Positions 1-8,489 of a stretch of 40,240 bases of DNA are shown one piece after another (positions within the stretch are counted from its first letter, which is position 1; the number at the start of each line of letters is the position of its first letter). Source of the DNA: Planctomyces sp. (lineage in GTDB: Bacteria > Planctomycetota > Planctomycetia > Planctomycetales > Planctomycetaceae); the NCBI GenBank assembly GCA_013822855.1, contig PNLE01000010.1, forward strand, positions 1-40,240, in the 5' to 3' direction. The position numbers and the translations under genes were made by a program. Below the pieces are notes generated by a model. The model had not been told where the DNA came from, made no database searches, and saw only the letters and a program-made list of their open reading frames with translations.

Positions 1-1030
1 TGGCAGAGGGGGGCGCAGTGCAGGCCGGGGCGGGCTTCCATGCCGTGTTCCTGTTCGAAAATGATCGCCAAATCCTGGGGCGAGAATCCTGTCGCCGTCA
101 CGCTCAAGATGTTGACGCTCGGGCTGTCCGGCAAAATTAGCCGAATTCCGGGAAAGGCGCGAAGAGCAATTTGCCAGCCTGCGCGGGAAATTTGCTCGCG
201 CTCTTGAATTTCCTTCAAGGATTGCGCGGCCAACCAATCGATCGCCGCCGAAAGGCCCGCGATTCCCGGGAGGTTCTGGTTGCCGGCCTCGAACCGGGCG
301 GGGCCGGAGGCGGGGGGGGTGAGGTCTTCGCTGGCGAGGCCGGTGCCGCCCAGCCGCCAGGGGGCGATCTCGGCGTCGAGGCCCTCGCGAATGTAGAGGA
401 GGCCGGTGCCGAGGGGGCCCTTCAAGCCCTTGTGCCCGGCCATCGCGAGAAGATCCACAGGCTGGGCACCCATATCCAGCGGGAGGATTCCGGCGGTTTG
501 GGCGGCATCCACAAGGAAGAGAACGCCGGCCTCGCGGCAGATGGTGCCCAGGTCGTCGATGGGCTGGATGACGCCGGTGACGTTGCTGGCGTGGGTAGTG
601 ATGACCAGCCGGGTGTTGGGCCGGAGTGCGGCGCGGAGATCGGCGGGTTCGATCCAGCCGTGCTCGTTGGGAGTGAGGAGGGTTTGGGTGACGCCGCCGG
701 TTTGCTCGAGCCAGGCGAGGGGGCGGAGGACGGAGTTGTGCTCCAGGACGGTGGCGACCACGTGGTCGCCGGGCTTGAGGAGGCCGCGAATGGCGAGGTT
801 GAGACTATCGGTGCAGTTGAGGGTGAAGACGAAGCGGTCGGCGGGGCGTGGAAGAAGCGACCGATTTTGAGGCGGCACTGGTCGACAATGGCCTGGGCGT
901 CCAAGGCAGAGCGATAGGTGCCGCGACCGGCGGCAGCGCCGCATTCGGTGAGGTATTGGACCATGGCCTCGGCGACACCGGGGGCCTTGGGGAAGCTGGT
1001 GGCGGCGTTGTCGCAGTAGAGGCGGGGCAT
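1..1030 (-). pseudogene. Cysteine desulfurase family protein (PLP aminotransferase class V), frameshifted and 3'-truncated by window edge
   Basis: The N-terminus reads MPRLYCDNAATSFPKAP, the typical opening of class V aminotransferases of the cysteine desulfurase/selenocysteine lyase group, which release sulfur from cysteine using PLP. About 60 codons in, the frame breaks at the run of four G at 843-846: the protein continues in the next frame as DRFVFTLNCTDSLNLAIRG, then FLVDAAQTAG (PLP-contacting Asp), LAMAGHKGLKGPLGTG (PLP lysine) and GLHCAPLCH near base 1, which carries the family's C-terminal cysteine. One extra G in the run restores a continuous protein of about 344 residues, with only the last few tens of residues outside the window. 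Everything after the break is well conserved, so this is either a sequencing/assembly error or a very recent mutation. The ATG at 1030 has no clear ribosome-binding site. A terminator for the upstream secretin gene lies behind it. Confidence 0.8.
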
Positions 1031-1143
1031 GGGGGTGAGTACGGAGGGGTTGGAGAGGAGTGAGGAGAGGGGGCAGTTGATGGTTGATGGTTGGGAAGAT
1101 GGAGAATGGTGAATCAACGGACTACGGACAAAATGCTTCTTGT

Positions 1144-1184
1144 AAAATAGAAAACGCCGCAGTCACTGGCCAGTGACTGCGGCG
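1144..1184 (-). terminator. Rho-independent terminator of the secretin gene
   Basis: A perfect 30-bp palindrome at 1155-1184 (arm CGCCGCAGTCACTGG) is followed on the minus strand by TTTTCTATTTT. It lies about 130 bases past the secretin stop and before the cysteine desulfurase start. Because the arms are contiguous, a real RNA hairpin would open a small central loop. Confidence 0.8.
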
Positions 1185-1312
1185 GGCGAGGATTTGCGAC
1201 GGATCCTCGTCAGGTGGAGATTTCGGTTTCTGGAAGTGGCCGTGGCGATCGGAGTGCGGCGGCCCTTTCCGGGAAACGTGTGCTGAACGCGAGGTTCAAG
1301 GTGTGGTTGGGG

Positions 1313-4300
1313 TTAGTCGAGATCGACTCCGAGCAGTTCCTCTTCTTCTTCCTGGATGACGATTCGCGGAGTGACCATGAGCATGAGGCTCTCTGTTTCG
1401 CGACCGACACCCGAGTTCTTGAAGAGGCGGCTGACGTAGGGGATCTTGTTGAGGATGGGGACACCGGCCATGTTGCGGCCTTCGCGGAGACGCTTCACGC
1501 CACCGAGGAGGACAGTCCCGCCATCGGGGACGCTGACGGTGGTGAGGACGGTCACCTGTTCGATGACGGGGAGTTGCACGACCTGGGGAGGCTGTGCGAC
1601 CTGACCGTTCTGGTTGTTGCCGTTCTGGTTGTTCCCCTGGACGTTGGTGACCTGGCCCATGCCGACGCGGCTGGCCTGGTTGGCGATGGTGGCGGTGCCA
1701 CCGAAGCCACCGATCCCGCCGAAGCCGATATTGTTCTGGCCGCCACCCACCTGCTGGTTACCACCGGCCTGGACCCCACCAAACTGGTTGTTCTGGCCGC
1801 CGCCACCCTGTTGCTGGTTGCCGGTGACACCGGCGGTGGTGGAGAAGGTCTGGACATCGGTGATGCTGGTGAAGTTGGGGATGATCGTCAGTCGGACATA
1901 CCGGCGGTCGGCGGAGATCACGGCGGTGACCGTGAGGCTCACGCCTTCGGGAATCGGCTGGACCCGTGGGGTCTGGATGGCCGCTCCGACACCGACGGTG
2001 GTGTCGTAACCGGTGACGAAGTATCGCTGAACCGTATCGGAGACCGTCGCGGTCTGACCGTTGAACAGCGTCAGCTTGGGAGCAAACAGCAGGTTGCTGC
2101 GGCTGTCGCCCTGGGCGGCCTGGATGAAGAAGAAGGCTTCCAGGTCGCTGAGGATCGCCAGACCGGTGGTGATACCGGCGGTGGGGTCGAAGCCACCGAA
2201 GTCGGGCACACCGATGTCGAACGAACCCTGTCGGAAGGGGACATCCAGATCCTGCGTGAAGCTGTTCTGGCTTCCCAGACCGACGATCGTGCCACCCTTC
2301 TGGTAGCTGCTACGCTGAACCGTGTTGCGGGTCGGTTGGGTTCCGAAGAGCCCGGCCGTTCCACCAGTGGTCCCGGCGGTGCCAGCAGTGCCAGCAGTGC
2401 CTGTCGTCCCCGTGGTTCCCGTCGTGCCGGCAGTTGCGGTGGTGGTGGAGGAACCTTGTGTCGGAAGTTGCACTGCACCGAACGGAGGCAACGGCAATCC
2501 TCGGTTGTCCGTTTCCGGGCCACCGACAGTCGAATTGACGTTGAAGTCGAAGTCGACACCGATCCGCTCGAAGAAGCTGTCGGTCACGGTGACGAAGCGG
2601 ACTTCCACAGTCACCTGCAAATCCTGGAGGCGGCGGAGCTGCTTGAGCAGATCCGTGATTTCCTCGTGGACGGCCTGTGTCTGGCGGATGACCAGCGACA
2701 GGGTGGTTTCAAACCGCTGGATCGAAGCCGGGCCGCCCACTTGTTCCCAGGAATCGGGAGCGATCGTGCGGGTGACCAGTTCGATCAGCGTGTCGTAATC
2801 GGTGCTTTGCGGCGAGTGCGATGTTCGCGGGTTGCCGCCGGCCTGATTCATGCCACCTGCCACGTTGGGCCCGATCTGGGCCATCGACTGACCGCCCATT
2901 CCGCCCATACCGGCTGGGACGCTCATCATGCTGCCGGCGTTGCTCCCGCTACCATTGCGGGGATCGACGTTGTTCGTCGGCCCGCCAGTGCCCGTGGTGA
3001 AGTTGGGGATGGGGACCACCAGATCGGCCACCGGATAGGTGACGGCAATCATCTGCCCCTGCTGACGCAGCCGGCTCGTGATCTTGAGGACATCGTCCTG
3101 GATGAGGTACGCCAGGTTGAAGCGTTCGAGGACGAGGTTCAGTACGCTCTTCATGGCGATGCCATCGACATCGATGGTCACCAGGGCATCAGTGCTGGCC
3201 CCTTCTTCATCCACACCGCGGGGATCGATGACGATGTTGATATCCGTCATCGCCGAGATCTTCTTGATGACTTCGCCCAGTGGGACGCCATCTTCGTGGA
3301 GGGAGATCGCCTTGTTGAGGCTTTCCTGGATCTTGAGTTCGGCCTCACTCCGCTTGCGGTTGTCGAGACCGTACTTCTTGCGGCGATCGGTCAGTTCCTT
3401 CCAGTTTTCCGGATACGAGATGGGAGTTGAATCACCCACGTCGAAGACGAAGCCATTCTCGACATCATTGAGGGTGTTCCAGAGGGTCCCTTCCTTCTTC
3501 TGCTTGAGCTGCTCGTTCGAATCGACCCGGCGAGCCAGGCGCGACTTGTAGATGAGCGTTTCGGAAGTCGGCTCGGTGGGATTGAGTTCCTTGGCCTTCT
3601 TGGCGACGACTTCGGCCTCGGCGAACCGCTTCTGCTTGAAGAGTTCGTTGAACTCGTCCACCAGCTTGGCGTATTCCTGTTCGATGCGGATCTTGGTCTC
3701 CGTCGAACCCTTGATCTTGGCGAGGACTTCCTCGTTGTGCCGTTTCTGGTCGAGGTTCGGCCGCTTCTGGAGGATTTCATTCGTCAGCGAGACGCGGGTC
3801 TTGCCGAGGGACGATTGCAGCTGAGCCATCGATTCAGGCGAAAGTTCGGCACTTTCCACGCTGGCAAGTTGGCGGTCGATCATCTGCAGGGCGGCTTCGG
3901 GATCCTTCTCCCGCAGTTGCTCCGCCTTGAAGATCGTGCTCAAAGTTTCCGTGCGGAGACGGTCGAACTGAAGCGATTTCGCACGGGCGGCTTCATCGAT
4001 CACACCCCCGGTGGCATCGGCGGGGCCGCCATCGGTCTGATGGTTGACCATCTGGACTTCGCGACCACTTTTGGGAGCGAGTTCCCGCATGTAGTCACGC
4101 AGACGCTGGGCGCGGAAGCGATCCAACTTCTGACCGGATTCGTAAGCCTGGGCGAAGGCCTGGTAGGCACCATCGCGGTTGCCACGGTTGAGTTCGAACA
4201 TTCCGCGATTGTAGAGATCGATGGCCGACAGACCCTGGGCCGAGGCGATGGCCGCGGGGGCGGTGGCATCAGCTGTGGTTTCCTTGGCGGCGGCGAAGGC

Positions 4301-6025
4301 GTCGCCCGAAGCGAAGTCGACCGACTGACCCTTGGAGTCGTTGGCGGCAACCATGGCACCGGCGGGCTGCACCTTCGAGTTGCCAGCCACAAAGTTCGAG
4401 TACTCGGCTTCGACGTCCGCGAGGACGGCGTCGGGAGTATCGGCGAAGACATCGTAAGCCACGTTCATGCCATCGGCCTTGGCCGCCAGCGAACGAGCCT
4501 TGTCGAATTGTCCGGAGACGAGCGCCGCACGGGCCTGCTTGAGGAGTGCGTCGGCTTCGCTGCGAGCCTTGAGAACTGCAGGATCGGTGGCGGCCAGGTT
4601 GGCACCGCTGGCGGCCGTGTTGCCACGGGTGGCCATGCGGGCGGCGTCGGCGATGATGATTTCCGGACGATCCTCGAAGAGCTGGTAGGTGACCTTGTTG
4701 GCACTCGCGATCTTCTCGGCTTCCATCGCCTTGCGGCGGGCATCTTCCACCAGGCCACCAGTCAACGCTGAACGGGCTTCCGTCAGCAGCTGGGTGACTT
4801 GAGCCTTGGCGGCATTGGAGGCCGCCATGTTGTTGCCTGTTTCCGCCGCGGCCGAAGCTTGGGCGATTTTGGCGGCCGACTGGCCCCGGGCATCGATGTC
4901 GCTGAGGATCAGTTCGGGACGATCGTCGAACAGCTTGTAGGAGGCACCCAGCTTCTGGGCTTCGACGGCTTTGGCGCGGGCCACATCGACCTGGCCGGCC
5001 TGCATGGCCTCGCGGGCTTCGGCGATCAGAACGGAAGCTCGCTGACGGTTGGCTTCATCCATCGCAGGCTCGGCGGAGGCCACGGCGGTGGGCTTGGTCG
5101 CGGCCCCGGCCATGGTCGTCGTACCCAGTTTGCGATCGATGTCGGCGATCACGAGTTCGGGGCGATCGTCGAAGAGGTCGTAGCTGACCTTCATCTCCAT
5201 CGCCGAAAGGGCCTTTTTGCGGGCCGTGTCGTAGCTTCCACTACGGATGTCGTTGCGGGCCGAAGCGACGAGGGCTTCCGCCTGCGCCTTGGCCGAACTT
5301 CCAGTCGTGAGGCCCTTGTCGGAAGCCGGTGCGGCTTCGTCGGAGGCAGCGATGCTCGCCCAGTCGGGCGTTTCGCCCGAAACGAGCTGGATATCGGTTT
5401 TCTTCTGTGCCGGTACGGCTGGCTCCGCCCATGCCATGTTCTGGGCATTGGCGGCGGGGCCGTCCTGCAGCATGGCCAGGAACTCGCCGGGCGACATTTC
5501 GCCCTTGGAGAACTTCAGCCGTGCTTCACGGGAGATCTGGAAGGCCTGGGTCGCGAGTGTCGTCGCGTCCTTGGTGCGCCCCTGCTGGGCGGCCACCTTG
5601 GCTTGCGACATCAACCTCTCGACGCGGGTCTTGGCCGCCTCTTCCACCCCGGCGGGGAGGGAGGAGCCATCCGGCGCCTGGGCCCGGACCGACTCGGCCT
5701 GGGCCACCGGCAAACCGGAGGACCGCTGGCGAGCCCGAGTCAGGTACTCGGCGGCCACCTGGCGTTCGGCCAGGTTGAGCTCGGTGGTGTTCACACTGCT
5801 GGAGAGCAGCAGCGGAATCGCTTCCGCATACCGGCCACGCAGGTACAGCTCCTTGCCGCGCTTGAACGCGTCGCGGGCGGCGAGGGCCTGCTGTTCCGTC
5901 CGCGGCGCGTTGCCGGCGGACAGAGTCCTTGTTGCGGTCGCAAGATTTGTCAGCCAGAGTGCAGCGGCGACCAAACTGCTGCACGCGATCAAACCAATGA
6001 CCCTACCCAAGGTAGCCTCCTCCAT
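1313..6025 (-). CDS. Large secretin (type II/III secretion outer-membrane channel family) with repeat-rich N-terminus
   Basis: A 1570-residue protein. Residues 1-37 carry a hydrophobic signal segment (VIGLIACSSLVAAALWL). Residues 50-75 look TPR-like. Four copies of an about 80-residue unit with the mark DRPE/DTPD follow (246-543). Residues 600-870 are helical and charged. Residues 904-986 resemble the small STN/N0-type secretin domain (DGVPLGEVIKKISAMTDINI). Residues 1105-1565 are the secretin core, ending with VPDGGTVLLGGV and MLMVTPRIV, the family's C-terminal beta-barrel signature. Thr/Gly and Gly/Asn/Gln-rich inserts occur at 1192-1224 and 1403-1475. Ordinary GspD proteins are about 650-700 residues, so the N-terminal 900 residues are an addition. 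The ATG at 6025 was chosen because it precedes the signal segment; the frame stays open upstream but that stretch is not protein-like. The expected role is an outer-membrane channel. A GspE-type ATPase lies at 27318-28559, but the other pilin/T2SS genes are not in the window. Confidence 0.9.
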   Translation of the reverse strand: MEEATLGRVIGLIACSSLVAAALWLTNLATATRTLSAGNAPRTEQQALAARDAFKRGKELYLRGRYAEAIPLLLSSSVNTTELNLAERQVAAEYLTRARQRSSGLPVAQAESVRAQAPDGSSLPAGVEEAAKTRVERLMSQAKVAAQQGRTKDATTLATQAFQISREARLKFSKGEMSPGEFLAMLQDGPAANAQNMAWAEPAVPAQKKTDIQLVSGETPDWASIAASDEAAPASDKGLTTGSSAKAQAEALVASARNDIRSGSYDTARKKALSAMEMKVSYDLFDDRPELVIADIDRKLGTTTMAGAATKPTAVASAEPAMDEANRQRASVLIAEAREAMQAGQVDVARAKAVEAQKLGASYKLFDDRPELILSDIDARGQSAAKIAQASAAAETGNNMAASNAAKAQVTQLLTEARSALTGGLVEDARRKAMEAEKIASANKVTYQLFEDRPEIIIADAARMATRGNTAASGANLAATDPAVLKARSEADALLKQARAALVSGQFDKARSLAAKADGMNVAYDVFADTPDAVLADVEAEYSNFVAGNSKVQPAGAMVAANDSKGQSVDFASGDAFAAAKETTADATAPAAIASAQGLSAIDLYNRGMFELNRGNRDGAYQAFAQAYESGQKLDRFRAQRLRDYMRELAPKSGREVQMVNHQTDGGPADATGGVIDEAARAKSLQFDRLRTETLSTIFKAEQLREKDPEAALQMIDRQLASVESAELSPESMAQLQSSLGKTRVSLTNEILQKRPNLDQKRHNEEVLAKIKGSTETKIRIEQEYAKLVDEFNELFKQKRFAEAEVVAKKAKELNPTEPTSETLIYKSRLARRVDSNEQLKQKKEGTLWNTLNDVENGFVFDVGDSTPISYPENWKELTDRRKKYGLDNRKRSEAELKIQESLNKAISLHEDGVPLGEVIKKISAMTDINIVIDPRGVDEEGASTDALVTIDVDGIAMKSVLNLVLERFNLAYLIQDDVLKITSRLRQQGQMIAVTYPVADLVVPIPNFTTGTGGPTNNVDPRNGSGSNAGSMMSVPAGMGGMGGQSMAQIGPNVAGGMNQAGGNPRTSHSPQSTDYDTLIELVTRTIAPDSWEQVGGPASIQRFETTLSLVIRQTQAVHEEITDLLKQLRRLQDLQVTVEVRFVTVTDSFFERIGVDFDFNVNSTVGGPETDNRGLPLPPFGAVQLPTQGSSTTTATAGTTGTTGTTGTAGTAGTAGTTGGTAGLFGTQPTRNTVQRSSYQKGGTIVGLGSQNSFTQDLDVPFRQGSFDIGVPDFGGFDPTAGITTGLAILSDLEAFFFIQAAQGDSRSNLLFAPKLTLFNGQTATVSDTVQRYFVTGYDTTVGVGAAIQTPRVQPIPEGVSLTVTAVISADRRYVRLTIIPNFTSITDVQTFSTTAGVTGNQQQGGGGQNNQFGGVQAGGNQQVGGGQNNIGFGGIGGFGGTATIANQASRVGMGQVTNVQGNNQNGNNQNGQVAQPPQVVQLPVIEQVTVLTTVSVPDGGTVLLGGVKRLREGRNMAGVPILNKIPYVSRLFKNSGVGRETESLMLMVTPRIVIQEEEEELLGVDLD
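2354..2452 (-). repeat. Thr-Gly/Ala-Gly coding microrepeat inside the secretin
   Basis: Codons 1192-1224 of the secretin spell runs of TTG, AGT and related triplets, read on the plus strand as repeated blocks such as gtgccagca. It interrupts the secretin core between the first conserved strand block and the barrel region, so it is probably a flexible loop. Such tracts are prone to length change by slippage. Confidence 0.75.
4397..5290 (-). repeat. Four degenerate about 80-codon repeats (DRPE repeats) in the secretin N-terminus
   Basis: Each unit has a helix like ALVASARNDIRSGSYDTARK, then a line ending LFDDRPELVIADID. Copies start near residues 248, 329, 410 and 491, a period of about 81 codons. 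The variants of the mark are DDRPEL, DDRPEL, EDRPEI and ADTPDA. The unit looks like a helical hairpin plus linker, possibly TPR-related; I do not know a named family for it. Confidence 0.75.
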
Positions 6026-6705
6026 AAGGCAGCGTGATGCGCTAGACTTCCTGTCGTGCGTACGCGAGTGATGTGATGGTTGGCTGGCATTCAGGGAACG
6101 GTCAGTCTGGCGTTGCCTTGCCGCCGGTTTGACCGCCGTCGAGTCCGATGGGAGACCCCGAAGGATGCTCCGACCATTTCGACATTCATGAACGTTGTGA
6201 GGGGGAACTGCCGGGGGAGTAACGTCCTGGTGGCTGGCCGGTCGAAAAGAGACGCTGCTCGAAAAGACCATGAGCCGAGAAGACTTCACTCCTCCATTAC
6301 GCGGACATTGGTATTTCAAACCTGAAGGATTGGTCAATACGGAGTCGGGCAGGTTGTGGCGGAAAAATTTTCGTAACGCACGCTGTTTGCTGGAGTTTCG
6401 GCATTTCTTGCCAGACGGGAGGCCAGATCGCATGTGGCTGTGGAGGTTCAGGGAGAGTTTGACGCCTCGTGAGTCTGGGCGACTTGCCAGCGAATGCAAT
6501 CCTGTCTGCGTCTCTATTTCGACACAACACGAAGAGAATAAATGACTTGTCGCAAAACACATGATGGTAGAACGCGATGCTGCCGGGGAATTTCAGGAAT
6601 ACTTCGGGGGCGAACCTTCAAACGATCGACGACAACCGTCGTATCCTCACTTAAGCGCGACTGGGTGCGCCCTCCCCGAACCCTACCGGCAACTGAATCA
6701 AATCT

Positions 6706-6718
6706 TTAAGTTGCTTAA
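6706..6718. promoter_or_regulatory. Small palindrome, possible operator
   Basis: TTAAG and CTTAA separated by TTG, in a locally AT-rich patch of a GC-rich intergenic region. The size fits a dimeric regulator site, but only one copy is seen. Confidence 0.25.
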
Positions 6719-6869
6719 CAGAAGTGCTTTACGATGAATCGACAGGGGTCGGCCGATCGAAAGAGATCATCCGGGGCCCAGTTTTTTGAGGAGATCAACC
6801 GGTTACCCCCTTCGGCCAACAATTCAAAATCCGGCTGCGTTTCCATCTCTTTCCAACAGCCCCTCCTTC

Positions 6870-6914
6870 GTCAACTTCACTTCGGTCAAGTTCACTTCCA
6901 TCAACTTCACAGCG
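6870..6914. repeat. Three tandem 15-bp repeats
   Basis: The copies are GTCAACTTCACTTCG (6870-6884), GTCAAGTTCACTTCC (6885-6899) and ATCAACTTCACAGCG (6900-6914). The shared core TCAA[C/G]TTCAC repeats every 15 bases. They lie about 230 bases before the DUF3299 gene start. They could be regulator-binding direct repeats or an old slippage product. Confidence 0.6.
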
Positions 6915-7146
6915 AAATCACAGGAAATGCTTGCTCCCGACCGCTGAGTTCCGACAATGGAGGTAGGAAATCGTCTTTCATCAGTGGCGGTGAACCCCCG
7001 CCGGAAGATCATCTTTCTAGACTCCCCTGATCGCCCCGATCAAAATTCCATGGATCGCTCCGGGGATCTGGCCCGCATCGAAGTCCCCATGCAGCCAAGT
7101 TCCCGCCCCAAAGCGAGTTTTTGCCGAAGCGAAAGTGAGTGACCAC

Positions 7147-7941
7147 ATGAGTTCCGCAGTCTTCGATCAGAGCACTGGCACACCACCCGATGTGGCGAAG
7201 GGCCCGGTCGTCACTTCGGAACCAGCAACTGCTTCGAGCCCCTACGCGGCCCTCTCCCTTCCCAACGGCGGCTATTCCGAGGACGAGTTCAGTTACCAAC
7301 CCGTCCCCGTCTCCGTCTCCGTGGCGGCCGGGTTGGTGCTGCTGGGACTCTCCTCGTTCCTCAATGAATGGCTCCTGATCCTCCCGTTGCTGGGAATCGT
7401 GGTGGCCTATTTCGCCGCCCGCAAGATCCGCACTTCCCAAGGGGCCTATTCCGGCGGCAAGGCCTGCCGCCTCATCACGGGAACGGCCGTGACGATCATC
7501 GTCGCCGCGAGTTCGATTCATGCCTACGCCTATATCACGGAAGTCCCCGAAGGATATGAGCGGATCAGCTTCGCGTCGGATATCAGCGCCCACGGCATGA
7601 AGACGGTCGAAGGGAAGGTCGAACTCCCTGCCGCCGTCCAGCGGTTGCAGGACCAGCCGATCTTCATCAAAGGCTATATGTATCCCTCCAAGCAGACCAC
7701 GGGAATCACCTCGTTTTTGCTTTGCAAAGATAGCGGGGACTGCTGTTTTGGCGGTGCCCCCAAGCCTACCGACATGATCCTCGTCACCTTTCCTCAAGGC
7801 CAGGGCGTCAACTATTCGGCGGGTCTTCAGGCCGTCGCCGGGAAATTCACCTTGGCCAACGGTGCGCAGGCCGATGGCCAGTCCCCCGTCTATCAACTCA
7901 ACGCCGAAAAGTTCTATAGCCCCGCGCGCACCGCCTATTGA
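7147..7941 (+). CDS. Membrane-anchored DUF3299 family protein
   Basis: A 264-residue protein. The N-terminal third has three hydrophobic segments (about 53-72, 74-92 and 112-134). The C-terminal half is a DUF3299-type domain, expected outside the cytoplasm, with IFIKGYMYPSKQTTGITSF (from about residue 172) and the paired cysteines of CCFGG (199-203), preceded by a further Cys in LLCKDSG. Its neighbour at 8490 shares the same marks, G[YF]MYP, GIT.F and CCFG, so the two are paralogues. DUF3299 has no settled function; in Proteobacteria I recall it near metal-related ABC transporters, which is only a hint. The ATG at 7147 is preferred over an in-frame GTG at 7135; AGTGAG lies 7 bases before it. 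No transporter gene lies in the window. Confidence 0.8.
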   Translation: MSSAVFDQSTGTPPDVAKGPVVTSEPATASSPYAALSLPNGGYSEDEFSYQPVPVSVSVAAGLVLLGLSSFLNEWLLILPLLGIVVAYFAARKIRTSQGAYSGGKACRLITGTAVTIIVAASSIHAYAYITEVPEGYERISFASDISAHGMKTVEGKVELPAAVQRLQDQPIFIKGYMYPSKQTTGITSFLLCKDSGDCCFGGAPKPTDMILVTFPQGQGVNYSAGLQAVAGKFTLANGAQADGQSPVYQLNAEKFYSPARTAY

Positions 7942-8489
7942 TGGTCGATGGGATTCCCTGATTTAAAGCCCGAGACGGCGCGCTGCGTGGATCACCTGCC
8001 CCACTCCGCGCACCAATATGAAGCCATCTCCCCCGAATCGTTTTTCTTGACTTCCATCAACACCCCGGATGTTTCATTGCGTAACATCGAGCCCACTCTC
8101 TTGACCAACTCCAGGGAGAACCGAGGGCTTCCCGTCGGATTGCCATGGCCTCTTGAAACACTGCATCGCCGTTTCACACCATCATTTTGCAACATCGTGT
8201 GGAGCGCTTCGACCACGCCGCAATCCTTACGCATCCCGAGAATCAACAGCGTTCTGTGCAACATTTCCGCTGCCCCATCAAACAAAATCGTGCGGGGATG
8301 TCTGGACTATTTCTCGATGCGCGGTTGACTCGTGGAAAGCGTGTTGAAAATCCGTCCGGTCTTCGCTCAAGAGATCCCGCAATTCGATTGCATGTCTCCC
8401 ATTTCCCGGTCAAGACGGTCAATCGCGCTGTTCGGATCCTCGGGAACTCTCTAAGGTGATAGGGGATTCCTGGCTTGGAGATTCATGCG
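7942..8489. other. Intergenic region between the two DUF3299 genes
   Basis: About 550 bases with no credible gene. It contains the imperfect hairpin TGAAAC/GTTTCA at 8154-8176 and three loosely similar tracts with AACAT (near 8082, 8190 and 8261). No clear sigma70-type promoter was found. The spacing suggests that the second DUF3299 gene has its own promoter. Confidence 0.4.

Larger units (their letters stand above)
6026..7146. other. Long non-coding stretch between the divergent secretin and DUF3299 genes
   Basis: No ORF here looks like a real protein: the candidates are short and arginine/serine-rich or lack start signals. It should hold the divergent promoters of the secretin (-) and the DUF3299 gene (+). 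Visible elements are a small palindrome TTAAG-ttg-CTTAA at 6706-6718 and a triple 15-bp repeat at 6870-6914, listed separately. No convincing promoter was located. Confidence 0.5.

Noticed and set aside
1214-3430. A plus-strand open frame of 738 codons opposite the secretin
   Set aside because: It is the antisense of a clear secretin. Its composition (Asp/Gly/Val/His-rich, no domain pattern) is what a GC-rich gene gives in its opposite frame.
6026-6562. Upstream extension of the secretin frame to 6562
   Set aside because: The extension is Arg/Ser-rich and would bury the signal segment at residue 180.
6824-7012. A 62-codon minus-strand frame over the 15-bp repeats (contains an alternating Val/Leu/Lys stretch)
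   Set aside because: The regular pattern is a by-product of the DNA repeat; there is no start context.
8154-8176. TGAAAC/GTTTCA possible Zur-like or other operator
   Set aside because: Six-base arms with an 11-base spacer, a single copy, and no match to a metal-regulator motif I can name with confidence.
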